Assembly: GCA_007679095.1 (NCBI GenBank)
Contig: VEFU01000013.1
Coordinates: 1 to 64,000, forward strand
Source: Paenibacillus bovis
Lineage (GTDB): Bacteria; Bacillota; Bacilli; Bacillales; Bacillaceae_C
Reading direction: 5' to 3'
DNA length: 64,000 nt
Shown here: positions 9,176 to 19,374 of the stretch, piece by piece
Layout: every line of letters starts with the position of its first letter
How positions within the stretch are numbered: the stretch's first letter is position 1
Translations under genes and position numbers: made by a program
Notes under the pieces: generated by a model
Seen by the model: only the letters and a program-made list of their open reading frames with translations
What the model was told of the DNA's origin: nothing
The model's database searches: none

Positions 9176-10891
9176 TTATATTACAGTTTTGCTTTTAACA
9201 AGCTCGATAACTTCCTCAACTGTACCTTTTGTCAATGCTACCTCAGCTAACTGGGCCATTTCTTTTTGATTAAGACCCTTTATTTGGCTTCTTGCTTTTA
9301 ATATAGATGATGCACTCATAGAGAATTCATCTAAACCTAGCCCTAGTAAGAGTGGGATTGCTATCTCATCTCCAGCCATTTCACCACACATACCTGCCCA
9401 TTTACCTTCACTATGTGCAGCATCAATTACCATTTTAACTAGTCGTAATATTGCCGGGTTATAAGGCTGGTACAGATAAGATACTTTTTCATTCATCCGG
9501 TCTGCAGCTAGTGTATATTGAATTAAATCATTTGTACCGATACTGAAAAAGTCCACCTCTTTAGCAAATTGATCTGCAATTACAGCTGTTGATGGTATTT
9601 CAACCATAATTCCAACTTCTATTTCTTCTGAAATCGCAACACCATTTGTCTTAAGTGATTCTTTCTCTTCTAATAATATTGCTTTAGCTGCTCGGAACTC
9701 ATTTATAGTAGCAATCATTGGGAACATAATTTTTAAATTCCCATAAATGCTTGCTCTCAATAATGCTCGAAGCTGGGTTCTAAATAAATCCTGTTCTTCT
9801 AAGCAAAGTCTAATTGCTCTAAATCCTAAGAATGGGTTCATCTCTGTAGGCAGATTTAAGTAAGGTAGCTGTTTATCTCCACCAATATCCAGTGTGCGAA
9901 CTACTACAGGTTTTTCTCCCATTTGTTCAAGGACCGTTTTATAAGCTTCAAATTGCTCATCTTCAGTAGGTAACTGATCCCTTTCCATGTAAAGAAACTC
10001 TGTCCTATAAAGACCGACACCTTCACCACCATTAGAAATTACCGACTCTACATCTTGTGGAGAACCTATATTAGCAACAAGTTCCACTTGTGTACCGTCT
10101 TTGGAAATAGATGGCTCGTCTTTCAATAATGCCCATTCTGACTTTTGCTTGATAAAATCTTGTTGCAGATTTTTATACTTTTCGATCGTTTCTGGTGATG
10201 GATTGATATATACTTCACCATTAATACCATCTACAATTACCATATCTCCATTGGCAATCGTTTGAGAAGCAGAATTTGTACCTACTACAGCCGGAATTTC
10301 CATCGAACGCGCCATAATCGCTGAATGAGATGTACGACCACCAATATCAGTCGTAAATCCTTTAACGAATTCTTTATTTAATTGAGCGGTATCTGATGGT
10401 GTTAGATCTGTAGCGATTATTACTACAGCCTCATTTATTAATCCTGGATTTGGGATTTCCACTCCTAAAAGATGAGCAAGTACACGCTTGGATACGTCTT
10501 TTATATCTGCTGCTCGTTCCCTCATATATTCATTATCCATTTGTTCAAACATTGTGATGAACATATCAGCAGTTTCTTTCAAAGCAATCTCTGCATTAAC
10601 CATGTCTGAACTAATTTTACCTTCAATGGAAGATAACAATTCTGGATCGCTTAATACAAGCATGTGAGCATCAAATATTTGCGCTTTCTCTTCTCCAAGC
10701 TCATTTAATGCCTTTGTTCGAATTATTTCCAAGTCCGACTTTGCATGACTTACTGCAGTTTGAAATCGATCAATTTCATTTTTTGTATCTGAGATAGTTT
10801 TTTTCGTGATTGTAAAATCTGGTTCTACAAGACGGTATGCTTTTCCAATAGCAATACCACTAGATGCTGCTATCCCTTTTAAGTTTTTCAT
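9176..10891 (-). CDS. ptsI: Phosphoenolpyruvate-protein phosphotransferase, enzyme I of the PTS
   Basis: 571 aa, full length. Enzyme I autophosphorylates from phosphoenolpyruvate and passes the phosphate to HPr in the cytoplasm. The active His is residue 189 in [17 protein letters not shown]. The PEP-binding C-terminal barrel shows [38 protein letters not shown] and the catalytic Cys in GMCGEMAGD. The ATG overlaps the ptsH stop (TAATG), giving tight coupling. Confidence 0.97.
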   Translation of the reverse strand: MKNLKGIAASSGIAIGKAYRLVEPDFTITKKTISDTKNEIDRFQTAVSHAKSDLEIIRTKALNELGEEKAQIFDAHMLVLSDPELLSSIEGKISSDMVNAEIALKETADMFITMFEQMDNEYMRERAADIKDVSKRVLAHLLGVEIPNPGLINEAVVIIATDLTPSDTAQLNKEFVKGFTTDIGGRTSHSAIMARSMEIPAVVGTNSASQTIANGDMVIVDGINGEVYINPSPETIEKYKNLQQDFIKQKSEWALLKDEPSISKDGTQVELVANIGSPQDVESVISNGGEGVGLYRTEFLYMERDQLPTEDEQFEAYKTVLEQMGEKPVVVRTLDIGGDKQLPYLNLPTEMNPFLGFRAIRLCLEEQDLFRTQLRALLRASIYGNLKIMFPMIATINEFRAAKAILLEEKESLKTNGVAISEEIEVGIMVEIPSTAVIADQFAKEVDFFSIGTNDLIQYTLAADRMNEKVSYLYQPYNPAILRLVKMVIDAAHSEGKWAGMCGEMAGDEIAIPLLLGLGLDEFSMSASSILKARSQIKGLNQKEMAQLAEVALTKGTVEEVIELVKSKTVI

Positions 10892-11157
10892 TAGTTTGCA
10901 AGTCCCTCTTTATTGAGTAATTCTTCAATTGCAGTCATTGCTTCTGCTTCATCATTGCCTTCTGCTGAAATTGATATTGTTGCATCTTTACCAATTCCAA
11001 GTGACATAACACCCATAATTGATTTTAAGTTAACTTTCTTACCTTTATATTCCAACTGAATATCTGATGAAAATCTACTAGCAGTTTGAACTAATAATGT
11101 AGCAGGTCTAGCATGAATACCAGTATCAGCGATAACAGTAAATTGTTTTTCTTGCAT
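10891..11157 (-). CDS. ptsH: HPr phosphocarrier protein
   Basis: 88 aa. The catalytic His15 is in [10 protein letters not shown], and the regulatory Ser46, target of HPr kinase and basis of CcpA-dependent repression, is in [11 protein letters not shown]. Preceded by AAGGAGATGAAG. First gene of ptsHI; unlike B. subtilis no ptsG lies upstream, and the 200-base region to divergent ykvS must hold its promoter. Confidence 0.97.
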   Translation of the reverse strand: MQEKQFTVIADTGIHARPATLLVQTASRFSSDIQLEYKGKKVNLKSIMGVMSLGIGKDATISISAEGNDEAEAMTAIEELLNKEGLAN

Positions 11158-11356
11158 TTACTTCATCTCCTTATTAAGATTAATTTTTTACTTCTATACA
11201 AAATTAGCGAATTTTTGCCATTTCGTCAAACAAATCGAATGAAAAAAGCGTTTTATTATCAAAAATTTGTATGAGTTATGAAGAAATTATTTTTAATCCT
11301 TGCACTTTCAAACATATTAGTGCAAAATATGGTAAAAAAGCAAAGGGGGAAATTGT

Positions 11357-11548
11357 ATGAGAGTCGCAGAAAGAGGAGATATTATTGAATTCAAGGATGG
11401 GCTAAAAGGAATCGTAGAAAAAATCAATGAGAATTCTGTTATTGTAGACTTGACTTATATGGAAAATTTTCGAGATTTGGATCTTACTGAAAAAACCGTT
11501 GTTAACCATAAAAATTATAAAATTATCAAGGAATCTATTAAAGCATAA
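11357..11548 (+). CDS. ykvS: YkvS family protein (DUF2187)
   Basis: 63 aa. It matches the family by RGDIIEFKDGLKGIVEKI, NSVIVDLTYMEN and TVVNHKNYKII. A KOW/SH3-like small beta protein of unknown function. SD AAAGGGGG lies before the ATG. Near ptsHI as in B. subtilis. Confidence 0.88.
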   Translation: MRVAERGDIIEFKDGLKGIVEKINENSVIVDLTYMENFRDLDLTEKTVVNHKNYKIIKESIKA

Positions 11549-11549
11549 A

Positions 11550-11563
11550 TGCAAGCGCTTACG
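11550..11563. promoter_or_regulatory. Possible cre site (CcpA)
   Basis: TGCAAGCGCTTACG matches the palindromic cre consensus TGWNANCGNTNWCA at all but two fixed positions. It sits between ykvS and the CPBP gene. Weak evidence; not tied to a clear promoter. Confidence 0.3.
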
Positions 11564-11651
11564 GATTCTATTGGTTTTTCTTATCATCACTCATGGCAGA
11601 TTATTCATGAGTTAGTTATAATTATGAAAGACTAATAGAAAGGATATTGTA

Positions 11652-12263
11652 ATGAATACACGCAATATAGACTGGAAATTACTAAGCGGAATAGTATTAG
11701 CATACATATTTATCTACTTTAGCTTTGATCATACACAAGTATTCTGGTATTTATATACTGCTAATATATTGTTTTTAGTTAGCTTCTCGATTCTTAACGA
11801 GAAACTAGATGAAACATCTATTTCATTAGAAAATCTTATCTGGGGGTTAATATCAGGTATTTTCCTATATGGTATTTTTTATATCGGAAGCTCATTCCTA
11901 TCATTATTTCCATGGAATATTAATTATCATATTGAACGATTATATACTTTATTTAAAATGAAATGGATTTGGCATTACTTTGTACTAATACTTATTATTA
12001 TTCCTGGAGAGGAAGTGTTTTGGCGAGGTTTTATACAGAAACGGATCAGTAGACATTTGACTCCATTCCGAGCAATTATGACTACTGCTCTATTAAACAG
12101 CCTCCCCTATTGTTTCACTGGTTACCCACTCCTTATAATCGCTGCTTTTTTTAGTGCTATTGTTTGGGGTTGGTTATACGTTTGGAAGCGAAATATCATG
12201 CTAGTAATCATATCGCATTTAATATTTGACGTATTACTAATCATTCTTTTTCCACTAAATTAA
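11652..12263 (+). CDS. CPBP-family intramembrane protease
   Basis: 203 aa with about six membrane helices. The CPBP (Abi, Rce1-type) motif 1 is PGEEVFWRGFIQKR with the two catalytic Glu, followed by an LLNSLPYCF helix and a C-terminal motif with ISHLIFDVL. These proteases cut membrane-embedded substrates. Some serve in bacteriocin self-immunity, but no bacteriocin gene is nearby. Preceded by AAAGGATATTGTA. Its own terminator follows. Confidence 0.85.
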   Translation: MNTRNIDWKLLSGIVLAYIFIYFSFDHTQVFWYLYTANILFLVSFSILNEKLDETSISLENLIWGLISGIFLYGIFYIGSSFLSLFPWNINYHIERLYTLFKMKWIWHYFVLILIIIPGEEVFWRGFIQKRISRHLTPFRAIMTTALLNSLPYCFTGYPLLIIAAFFSAIVWGWLYVWKRNIMLVIISHLIFDVLLIILFPLN

Positions 12264-12289
12264 AAAATTAATGTGAATGGAATTAATTA

Positions 12290-12337
12290 ACCAAACTTTT
12301 TCTTGAATTGTTTTTAAGAGAGTTTGGTCTTTTTTTT
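12290..12337 (+). terminator. Terminator of the CPBP gene
   Basis: The stem ACCAAACT / AGTTTGGT has an A/T-rich loop and is followed by CTTTTTTTT, directly after the gene end. Confidence 0.8.
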
Positions 12338-12426
12338 AGCTCTGTTAAACTCTGTTGTTGATTTTCGCTCCTGTACATCCGCTACAATCAACTAAGTTGT
12401 TAACAACAATGAACTTTAACAGAGCC
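12338..12426. mobile_element. Putative 89-bp MITE-like element
   Basis: Ends are inverted repeats AGCTCTGTTAAA and GGCTCTGTTAAA, perfect over 11 bp, flanked on both sides by a T8 run that could be a target duplication. The interior has no coding capacity. The end sequence GGCTCTGTTAAA resembles insertion-sequence termini. It could instead be an elaborate terminator hairpin. Confidence 0.45.
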
Positions 12427-12459
12427 TTTTTTTTAAAAAAAATAAAATAAAAAAATGAA

Positions 12460-12690
12460 ACTGAACGTAAATATCTCAGAACATTTGCTTGTCTCGGGCC
12501 ACACGTTGCGGGTCAGGAAGGCGTTGCGAAGTACAAAGGACTTACTAGTGCAGGCGAAGCGACTGGACGTCGCTGTTTGAGCCTGCCCACAGGAAGATAT
12601 GAAAATTAGCCTTCCTTTGAGTTCCAAACGCCTTTCGCTTTTCTAAGCCCGTGGAAAGCATTCGACTAGAGCGGAAAACAACTATGCAAT
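12460..12690. repeat. Dispersed structured intergenic repeat, copy A
   Basis: Gene-free, GC-rich compared with its surroundings. The core at 12538-12592 (TGCAGGCGAAGCGACTGG onward) recurs at 41910-41966. Nested inverted repeats (GCAGGC...GCCTGC around AGCGAC...GTCGCT) would fold into one long hairpin. Similar structured repeats are common in Bacillaceae intergenic regions. A 64-codon frame across it is treated as spurious. Confidence 0.65.
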
Positions 12691-12791
12691 TTGTTTAATT
12701 TTCAAATGACTTTTTGACTATAAAAAAGTATAGTGTTATTTATTGCTCTAATTTATCTATCTTATTAAGTTAACTTTATCCCTTCCACATT

Positions 12792-13826
12792 TCATTTTTT
12801 AACGGGCTTAAGCCATAGAAGTACTAGAAATATTAAACTTATATAACCAAAAGCCGGATATAACAAACTAAGCAATTTCCCATATTCTACTCTACTAATA
12901 CCATATACAATCATGATAATTCCTAGATAAATAAATACACTCTTAACAGATATATATTTTTTTATTTGTTTTTCTAAACCATATAGATTGCCAATAAGGG
13001 ATGTAAAAATTTCTCCATAGATTATGAATAAATAAACAACATAAATACTACTTATAGTAGACTTAACGATAACTGCCATCGGAATTTCAAATATCATTAG
13101 CTCAGGTAGTGACAATAAAGTTACATGACTAGCAGCTAATATAACTGTTAGAAAAATCCCTCCTAGTATTCCACCACGCTTAACTATTTCTTTATCATTT
13201 ACTTCCGTTGCGATAGGTACCAAAACAGCTTGTGCTAAAGTGAGATTAAATGCACTATAAGAAAAAGCAGACATAATTACTCTCCAACTAAATTGTTTAT
13301 TGGATGTTAACCAAAAATTTTGTATAAAGTAATCATTTGTCAGAGTAACAATCAATAAAGTGATATTAAAAATAATTAGCATCGGTACAACAAATGTATT
13401 TACAGCAAAAATTCCTCTCACACCCATTGCCATAACTAATAATGCTAATGTAATAGTAATGATAGAACCGATTGATTTTGACAGATGTAATTGTTCCACA
13501 AATAATGCTTCTGCACCAGATAACATCACTGCACAAACACCAATTAGCATCAACATCGTAAAGATATTCATGATTTTAGCTAGTTTCTTTCCAAATAAAT
13601 ATTCATTGAATTCTTCATATGATTTTGCACGAATCTCTATTGAGATCGTCATAATCTTTGATCCTAGAAAGATAAATAAATAACCAACAAGTAATATACC
13701 TATAAATCCAGCGATTCCATACTGTGAAAAAAACTCAACAATTTCTTTTCCTGTAGCAAATCCCGCACCAATGACTGTTCCTACATAAACAGCAGCCACT
13801 TGAAAAGCGCCTGTCCATTTTTTCAA
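12792..13826 (-). CDS. ykvI: YkvI family membrane protein (putative transporter)
   Basis: 344 aa with about ten helices. The N-terminus KKWTGAFQVAAVYVGTVIGAG has the LeuT/APC-type unwound first helix, and the length matches YkvI (347 aa). I choose TTG at 13826, 7 bases after AGAGGGG; the ATG at 13844 lies in front of that SD. Divergent from clpE, the same neighbour as in B. subtilis. Substrate unknown. Confidence 0.82.
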   Translation of the reverse strand: MKKWTGAFQVAAVYVGTVIGAGFATGKEIVEFFSQYGIAGFIGILLVGYLFIFLGSKIMTISIEIRAKSYEEFNEYLFGKKLAKIMNIFTMLMLIGVCAVMLSGAEALFVEQLHLSKSIGSIITITLALLVMAMGVRGIFAVNTFVVPMLIIFNITLLIVTLTNDYFIQNFWLTSNKQFSWRVIMSAFSYSAFNLTLAQAVLVPIATEVNDKEIVKRGGILGGIFLTVILAASHVTLLSLPELMIFEIPMAVIVKSTISSIYVVYLFIIYGEIFTSLIGNLYGLEKQIKKYISVKSVFIYLGIIMIVYGISRVEYGKLLSLLYPAFGYISLIFLVLLWLKPVKK

Positions 13827-13901
13827 AGGTCTTCCCCTCTTCATTTTTATTCTCTTCTAACACCATATGTTTCATTTTTGAAAAATAACCAACTTTTTTT
13901 C

Positions 13902-14004
13902 TTGAAAGTCAAAAAAGGTCAGTGTATAATAAAATTACCAAAGGTCAAATTAAGTCAAACTTAATTGACTATCTTTTTTCACTCATTGGTCAAATATAGT
14001 CAAA
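13902..14004 (+). promoter_or_regulatory. clpE promoter with three CtsR boxes
   Basis: A near-consensus sigma-A promoter, TTGAAA (13902-13907), 17 bases, TATAAT (13925-13930). CtsR heptad repeats (consensus A/GGTCAAA NAN A/GGTCAAA) lie at 13907-13923 (in the spacer, one imperfect half), 13943-13959 (GGTCAAATTAAGTCAAA) and 13988-14004 (GGTCAAATATAGTCAAA). Multiple boxes suggest tight repression relieved by heat or protein stress, as known for clpE of B. subtilis. Confidence 0.92.
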
Positions 14005-14022
14005 TACGGAGGATTGATATTT

Positions 14023-16152
14023 ATGTTATGTAGTAAATGCAAACAGAATCATGCGAATATTCATCTCCACTTAAATATTAATGGTAAAAAGCAAACTCTA
14101 CCTTTATGTTCAAGTTGTTATGCGATAGAAAAAAACAAAATAGGTTCTATTCCAAGTTCAAACTTTGGGTTCAGTGGATTTGACGATATATTTAATAAAC
14201 TTGGATCCTCACAAATCAATAATACGACGCAAAAAAATGATAGCTCTACAAATAATGGCTTCTTAGACCAATTCGGAAAAAATTTGAACAACGCTGCAAA
14301 AGCTGGTCTCATTGATCCTGTAATTGGTCGAGATGAGGAAATAAAACGAGTAATCGAAATATTAAACCGTCGTAATAAAAATAACCCGGTGCTCATTGGA
14401 GAACCAGGAGTCGGAAAAACTGCGATTGCGGAAGGACTAGCATTAAAAATAATTGAAAAAGATGTCCCTGCAAAACTGTTGAACAAGGAAGTTTATATAT
14501 TAGATGTAGCTTCATTAGTAGCAAACACTGGTATTCGAGGTCAGTTTGAAGAGAGAATGAAACAATTAATTTCAGAACTCCAGCAAAGAAAAAATGTCCT
14601 ATTATTTATAGATGAAATACATCTTATTGTAGGTGCTGGATCTGCTGAAGGTTCAATGGATGCAGGAAATATACTAAAACCTGCTCTCGCAAGAGGAGAA
14701 TTACAAGTAATTGGTGCAACAACATTAAAAGAATATAGACAAATTGAAAAAGATGCCGCACTTGAACGTCGATTCCAACCTGTTCAAGTAAATGAACCTT
14801 CTATTGAAAAAGCAATAGAAATACTAGAAGGACTAAAAGATAAATATGAAAACTTTCATCAAGTCACATATAGTAATGAAACAATACGTGCTTGTGTAGA
14901 GCTTTCCAATCGCTATATTCAAGATAGGTATTTGCCTGACAAAGCAATCGATTTAATGGATGAAGCTGGTTCAAAATTAAACCTTACTATTAAGACGCCT
15001 ACTAAAGAAGAAGCACAACAACGTCTTTCGGAAATTGAAAAAGAAAAACAGAGTGCTTTGGCTGAAGAAAATTACGAATTAGCAGCTGAACTCCGTGATG
15101 AAGAGTTGCAGTTAGAAAAAGAGTTAAGTGCTGATACAACAGACAAGATAATAGAAGTAACCATCGATCATATTCATGATATTATTGAATCGAAAACAGG
15201 TATTCCTGTAGGTAAACTTCAGTCGCAGGAACAGCAAAAAATGAAAAACCTAGAGGAAAATTTAGCGAAAAAGGTAATTGGACAAGAGGAAGCTGTCAAA
15301 AAAGTTGCAAAAGCAATTAGACGTAGTCGTGCAGGTCTAAAAGCTAAAAACAGACCAATTGGTAGTTTTCTCTTTGTAGGTCCAACTGGTGTTGGGAAAA
15401 CAGAATTAACCAAAACCCTAGCTAGTGAATTATTTGGGACAGAAGATGCATTAATCCGACTTGATATGAGTGAATATATGGAAAAACATAGTGTATCGAA
15501 ACTAATCGGGTCCCCTCCAGGTTATGTTGGACACGAAGAAGCAGGACAATTAACAGAAAGAGTAAGAAGAAATCCATATAGTATCATTCTTCTTGACGAA
15601 ATAGAAAAGGCTCACCCAGATGTACAGCACATCTTTTTACAAATACTAGAAGATGGCCGTCTAACTGATAGTCAAGGAAGAGTTGTTAGTTTTAAAGATA
15701 CGGTTATTATCATGACAAGTAATGCCGGAACTGGAATTCAAGAAATTACTGTAGGATTTGCTAATAGTACAGCAATTAAAGAGTCTAACATTCTTGATTC
15801 ACTTGGATCATTCTTCAAACCAGAGTTTCTAAATCGTTTCGACAGCATTATTGAATTCAATAAATTAGAGAAACCTCATTTAGAAAAAATAGTTTCATTA
15901 CTATTAACTGAATTGCAACATACTCTACAAGAACAAAATATTACGATAGAATTCTCGGATCATGTGATAGATAAAATTGTAGAGTTAGGATATCATCCTG
16001 AATTTGGAGCTAGACCATTGCGTAGGGTAATTCAAGAACAATTAGAAGATCAATTAGCGGATTATATACTAGACTATCCAGAAGAAAAAATATTCTCTGT
16101 TGATGTGATAGAGGATAACATATCAATAAAACCAAACACAGTAAATGTTTAA
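14023..16152 (+). CDS. clpE: Clp protease ATPase subunit ClpE
   Basis: 709 aa AAA+ unfoldase that feeds ClpP and disaggregates proteins under stress. The N-terminal zinc finger CSKC...CSSC (residues 3-33) is diagnostic of ClpE. First AAA domain has GEPGVGKT and [14 protein letters not shown]-like coiled segment (about 330-370, [15 protein letters not shown]) follows, then the second AAA domain with GPTGVGKT and [12 protein letters not shown]. Start is ATG 14023, 10 bases after GGAGG; the upstream TTG would overlap the SD. CtsR-controlled. No ClpP gene is in the window. Confidence 0.95.
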   Translation: MLCSKCKQNHANIHLHLNINGKKQTLPLCSSCYAIEKNKIGSIPSSNFGFSGFDDIFNKLGSSQINNTTQKNDSSTNNGFLDQFGKNLNNAAKAGLIDPVIGRDEEIKRVIEILNRRNKNNPVLIGEPGVGKTAIAEGLALKIIEKDVPAKLLNKEVYILDVASLVANTGIRGQFEERMKQLISELQQRKNVLLFIDEIHLIVGAGSAEGSMDAGNILKPALARGELQVIGATTLKEYRQIEKDAALERRFQPVQVNEPSIEKAIEILEGLKDKYENFHQVTYSNETIRACVELSNRYIQDRYLPDKAIDLMDEAGSKLNLTIKTPTKEEAQQRLSEIEKEKQSALAEENYELAAELRDEELQLEKELSADTTDKIIEVTIDHIHDIIESKTGIPVGKLQSQEQQKMKNLEENLAKKVIGQEEAVKKVAKAIRRSRAGLKAKNRPIGSFLFVGPTGVGKTELTKTLASELFGTEDALIRLDMSEYMEKHSVSKLIGSPPGYVGHEEAGQLTERVRRNPYSIILLDEIEKAHPDVQHIFLQILEDGRLTDSQGRVVSFKDTVIIMTSNAGTGIQEITVGFANSTAIKESNILDSLGSFFKPEFLNRFDSIIEFNKLEKPHLEKIVSLLLTELQHTLQEQNITIEFSDHVIDKIVELGYHPEFGARPLRRVIQEQLEDQLADYILDYPEEKIFSVDVIEDNISIKPNTVNV

Positions 16153-16159
16153 GTCAAAT

Positions 16160-16192
16160 AAAAAAAGATTGCCTTTATGGCAATCTTTTTTT
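16160..16192. terminator. Bidirectional terminator clpE / marR-type gene
   Basis: AAAAAAGATTGCC / GGCAATCTTTTTTT between convergent genes; good T-runs in both directions. Confidence 0.85.
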
Positions 16193-16634
16193 ATCCGAGT
16201 TTTTTTACAGACAGACCTAACTTTTTCAGTAAGGTAATAGCAGTTTCAATTTCATCTGGTTCAAGGGCTGACATTAATTCATATATTCTTTTGGAATGTT
16301 CGGGGAAAAATTGTTCTATGAAGTTCTTACCCTTTTCTGTAACTTCCGCATAAATTACTCTACGATCTTCTGAACTCGCATTTCTTTTTACTAATTCTTT
16401 CTTTTCAAGCTTATCAACTACATACGTAATACTCCCACTCGCCAAGAGGATTTTACCACCTATTTGCTGAAGTGGTTGTTTGCCCTTATGATAAAGAAGC
16501 TCTAATACTGCAAATTCAGTTGGATTTAGACCTGATTTTTGAATATGTTTATTAACCTCTTCATTCACAGATCGATAAGCACGAGATAAAACAATAAAAA
16601 GCTTTAATGACTCTTCATATTCTTTAATCATCAT
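16191..16634 (-). CDS. MarR-family regulator, MhqR (YkvE)-like
   Basis: 147 aa winged-helix MarR protein. The strings LKLFIVLSRAYRSVNEEV, GLNPTEFAVLELLYHKG and LLASGSITYVVDKLEKK agree closely with B. subtilis MhqR, which represses quinone-responsive oxidoreductase and dioxygenase genes. No Cys is present in the domain, as in MhqR. The adjacent SDR gene (16734) is on the same strand 100 bases upstream and is a candidate target. Orthology is by eye. Confidence 0.78.
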   Translation of the reverse strand: MMIKEYEESLKLFIVLSRAYRSVNEEVNKHIQKSGLNPTEFAVLELLYHKGKQPLQQIGGKILLASGSITYVVDKLEKKELVKRNASSEDRRVIYAEVTEKGKNFIEQFFPEHSKRIYELMSALEPDEIETAITLLKKLGLSVKKLG

Positions 16635-16733
16635 ATCAATCCCTCTACATTAATTACTCATAATCCAATATTAGCAGATTACTGAACTATTTGTAATATG
16701 TTGGGTAATGTTCCTAAAATAAATTTCAGCTTT

Positions 16734-17528
16734 TTATAGAAGGGTTTCTGCACCGTCAATATATATTTCTGAACCAGTAATATGACTAGAAGCATCAGAT
16801 GCTAGAAAGTGGATTAAATTAGCAACTTGCTCTGGTTGTCCTGGAGCACCTTCTAACGGATGACTACCTTCTGGATATTCTACAGGGATTTGTACTTTTT
16901 TAAGCTTTTCTTGATCTGGGTGTGTGTTTTGACCAATGTTCGTTTCTATTGCACCGGGACAAATAATATTTACACGTATTTTGTAAGTAGCTAATTCTAG
17001 TGCTGCCATTTTTCCAAATGCCATTTGACCAGCTTTAGAGCTACTATAGGCAGACATCCCAATACCTGAGAACTTCCGATTACCATTAATGGAACTCGTA
17101 ATAATAATGCTCCCTCCATCTTTCTTCATGTGAGGTATAGCATATTTTACTGTCAAAAAAGTGCTTTTTAAATTTGTTGAAATTGTATGATCCCATTCTT
17201 CAGGTGGAAAATCCTCAATCGGTGTAACTACACCATTTATACCAGCATTTGCAAAAACAATATCTAGTCGCCCAAATTCCTTTACAATTTCATTAATTCC
17301 ATTATCGATACGTTTCGGGTCAGACAAGTCCACATCTACTACATGTGCTTGTCCCCCCATCCCTACTATTTCTTTCTTAACATGTTCTGCTCTTTCTTCT
17401 TTAATATCTAGTAATCCAATTGCTGCACCAGCTTTAGCTAGCCGAAGTGCAGAAGCTTTGCCTATACCAGATGATGCACCAGTAACAATTGCAACTTTAT
17501 TCTTTAATGAAAAAATTTGTTCTTCCAT
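16734..17528 (-). CDS. Short-chain dehydrogenase/reductase
   Basis: 264 aa classical SDR: nucleotide motif TGASSGIG near residue 15, NAGINGVV, catalytic Ser in IIITSSINGNR, Tyr and Lys in YSSSK, and a C-terminal ITGSEIYIDGAETLL. Start is ATG 17528, 5 bases after GGAGG; the longer frame begins inside the SD. Substrate not predictable. Preceded in transcription order by the Spo0E-like gene. Confidence 0.86.
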   Translation of the reverse strand: MEEQIFSLKNKVAIVTGASSGIGKASALRLAKAGAAIGLLDIKEERAEHVKKEIVGMGGQAHVVDVDLSDPKRIDNGINEIVKEFGRLDIVFANAGINGVVTPIEDFPPEEWDHTISTNLKSTFLTVKYAIPHMKKDGGSIIITSSINGNRKFSGIGMSAYSSSKAGQMAFGKMAALELATYKIRVNIICPGAIETNIGQNTHPDQEKLKKVQIPVEYPEGSHPLEGAPGQPEQVANLIHFLASDASSHITGSEIYIDGAETLL

Positions 17529-17628
17529 ATGTACCTCCAATAGAGTTTATTTGATAGTTTACCCTTTGAGATACATTCCATGCCTATATATATAACAGTA
17601 AACGATTACACGTACGTATATGTATAAA

Positions 17629-17886
17629 TCATTTTGCAGTAAGAAGTAAGTGTTGTTGTTTACTAAAAATATTTGATACTGATTTGAGAGGTAAAGAAGA
17701 TTTCTTCTTATTCGTAGGTGCTTGAAATAAATGATAGTATTCGTTTAATAATGCATCTAATTCCTGACTACATTTAATCGTCTCGGTTGCATTTAATCCA
17801 TAAACTTCTCCTAAAATACACATTAATTCTCGCTTTTTTTGGATGCGAATTAAAAATCGCATTTGTTCCTTACTGCTGAAATGCAT
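17629..17886 (-). CDS. Spo0E-like aspartyl-phosphate phosphatase
   Basis: 85 aa. Two helices carry the Spo0E family signature: LIRIQKKRELMCILGEVYG, then TIKCSQELDALLNEYY, including the hallmark SQELD. These proteins dephosphorylate Spo0A~P and restrain sporulation. The tail (residues 55-85, Lys/Ser rich) is longer than in minimal family members such as YnzD. SD GGGGGAGAAAAGG lies before the ATG. A small stand-alone gene. Confidence 0.85.
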   Translation of the reverse strand: MHFSSKEQMRFLIRIQKKRELMCILGEVYGLNATETIKCSQELDALLNEYYHLFQAPTNKKKSSLPLKSVSNIFSKQQHLLLTAK

Positions 17887-18163
17887 TCCTTTTCTCCCCC
17901 AATTATTTTCCTATTAATTCAACCTCGTAATTATCTCAACTCTCCTATCAAAAGTAAATAGATTCGCAAAATTAGACATTTTTCTTAAAAGAATTCACTA
18001 TTCGTTAACAATTAGTCCGCATTTTATCAAAAAGATTAAAACTAACTGATGAAATTTCTAAATTATCGCCTTAATTAAGCAAAAATTTTAGTCCATATTT
18101 TCTATGGTAAGAAAAACCTATCTGCGTGCTTAATCAAATGTTACATATCTTTTCGTAGTGTTT

Positions 18164-18207
18164 CATTACTGTTTCACTTGAAAAGGAACTGTTGGAGAAC
18201 AGTAATG
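18164..18207 (+). promoter_or_regulatory. Inverted repeat in the acyltransferase leader
   Basis: Perfect 10-bp arms CATTACTGTT (18164-18173) and AACAGTAATG (18198-18207), about 50 bases before the start of the plus-strand gene; operator or leader hairpin. Nothing else is seen in the gap 17887-18256. Confidence 0.4.
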
Positions 18208-18256
18208 TTATTCCTATATTTATGCGGGTAGAATGAAGTTATGGAGAGGTGATTAC

Positions 18257-19264
18257 ATGGCAAAAAGAGATTATTATTTTGATAATGCAAAGTTCATTTT
18301 GATATTTTTTGTTGTGTTCGGCCATTTACTTCAATCCTATATTGGTGCTGATACGTTTATCTTTATACTATATAAAATTATCTACACATTTCATATGCCG
18401 GCTTTCATATTAGTTTCAGGTTTTTTTGCAAAAGGATTTTACGAAAGAGGTTATATAAGTAAAATCGCTAAAAAGTTGATTCTCCCTTATATAATATTTC
18501 AGATAATATATTCTGTTTTTTATTATTTCTTATTTAGTGAGTCTATGTTAGAAATAGACATGTTAAATCCACATTGGTCGCTATGGTTTTTAGTAAGTTT
18601 ATTTTGTTGGAATATCTTATTAATCCTTTTTAATAAATTAAAACCGCAACATGCGATAATCTTATCGATATTGATTGGTCTTGCAGTCGGATATATGGAC
18701 TTTATTTCTAATTACCTTAGTCTATCTAGAACATTCGTTTTCTTCCCTTTCTTCCTTATCGGCTATTATATGAAGAAGGAACATTTTCAATTGATCACAA
18801 CAAAAAAAGCAAAGATAATTTCTGGAATGATCATTTTAATGGTAATCACTATCCTATTCTTTTTTCCAGAAATGAACGAAAAATGGTTTTTTGCTTCAAA
18901 ACCGTATAGTGAATTCACTTCTATTGCAACAATTGGCTTAATAAAAAGAGTAGGAATTTACATGATGAACTTTATTATGATTATAGGATTTTTCGCATTT
19001 GTACCTAAAAACAAGCTTTTCTTTACTCAATTAGGAAAAAACACATTGTATGTTTATTTACTCCATGGTTTTATTGTCCGGACTTTTAGAGAAAGCAATA
19101 TAGAGGAATATTTGAAGGATTCACAACCAATACTGCTTGTTCTGCTTTTTACCATTCTACTAACGATTTTCTTATCAAGTAAATTTGTAAAAAACACAAC
19201 ACAACCATTAATTGAAATGAATTGGGTTAGTAAAAAACACTTATTTAATCAATATAGACAATAG
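18257..19264 (+). CDS. Acyltransferase-3 family membrane protein (YkrP-like)
   Basis: 335 aa with about ten membrane helices. The acyltransferase-3 start is RDYYFDNAKFILIFFVVFGHLLQ with the conserved His in the first helix, then a second conserved segment HMPAFILVSGFFAKGF. Such enzymes transfer acyl groups to surface sugars or cell-wall polymers. Start ATG 18257 follows GGAGAGGTGA. B. subtilis has ykrP near ktrD, as here, which supports orthology by context. Confidence 0.82.
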   Translation: MAKRDYYFDNAKFILIFFVVFGHLLQSYIGADTFIFILYKIIYTFHMPAFILVSGFFAKGFYERGYISKIAKKLILPYIIFQIIYSVFYYFLFSESMLEIDMLNPHWSLWFLVSLFCWNILLILFNKLKPQHAIILSILIGLAVGYMDFISNYLSLSRTFVFFPFFLIGYYMKKEHFQLITTKKAKIISGMIILMVITILFFFPEMNEKWFFASKPYSEFTSIATIGLIKRVGIYMMNFIMIIGFFAFVPKNKLFFTQLGKNTLYVYLLHGFIVRTFRESNIEEYLKDSQPILLVLLFTILLTIFLSSKFVKNTTQPLIEMNWVSKKHLFNQYRQ

Positions 19265-19374
19265 TTAGGAACAGTGTAAAAGCTGTTCTTTTTGTATGAT
19301 TTTCTAGTCATTGTGATTTCCTATAAACTCTTGTAAAATAGATTAGATATATTAATAAAGGAGCACTTTGATCA

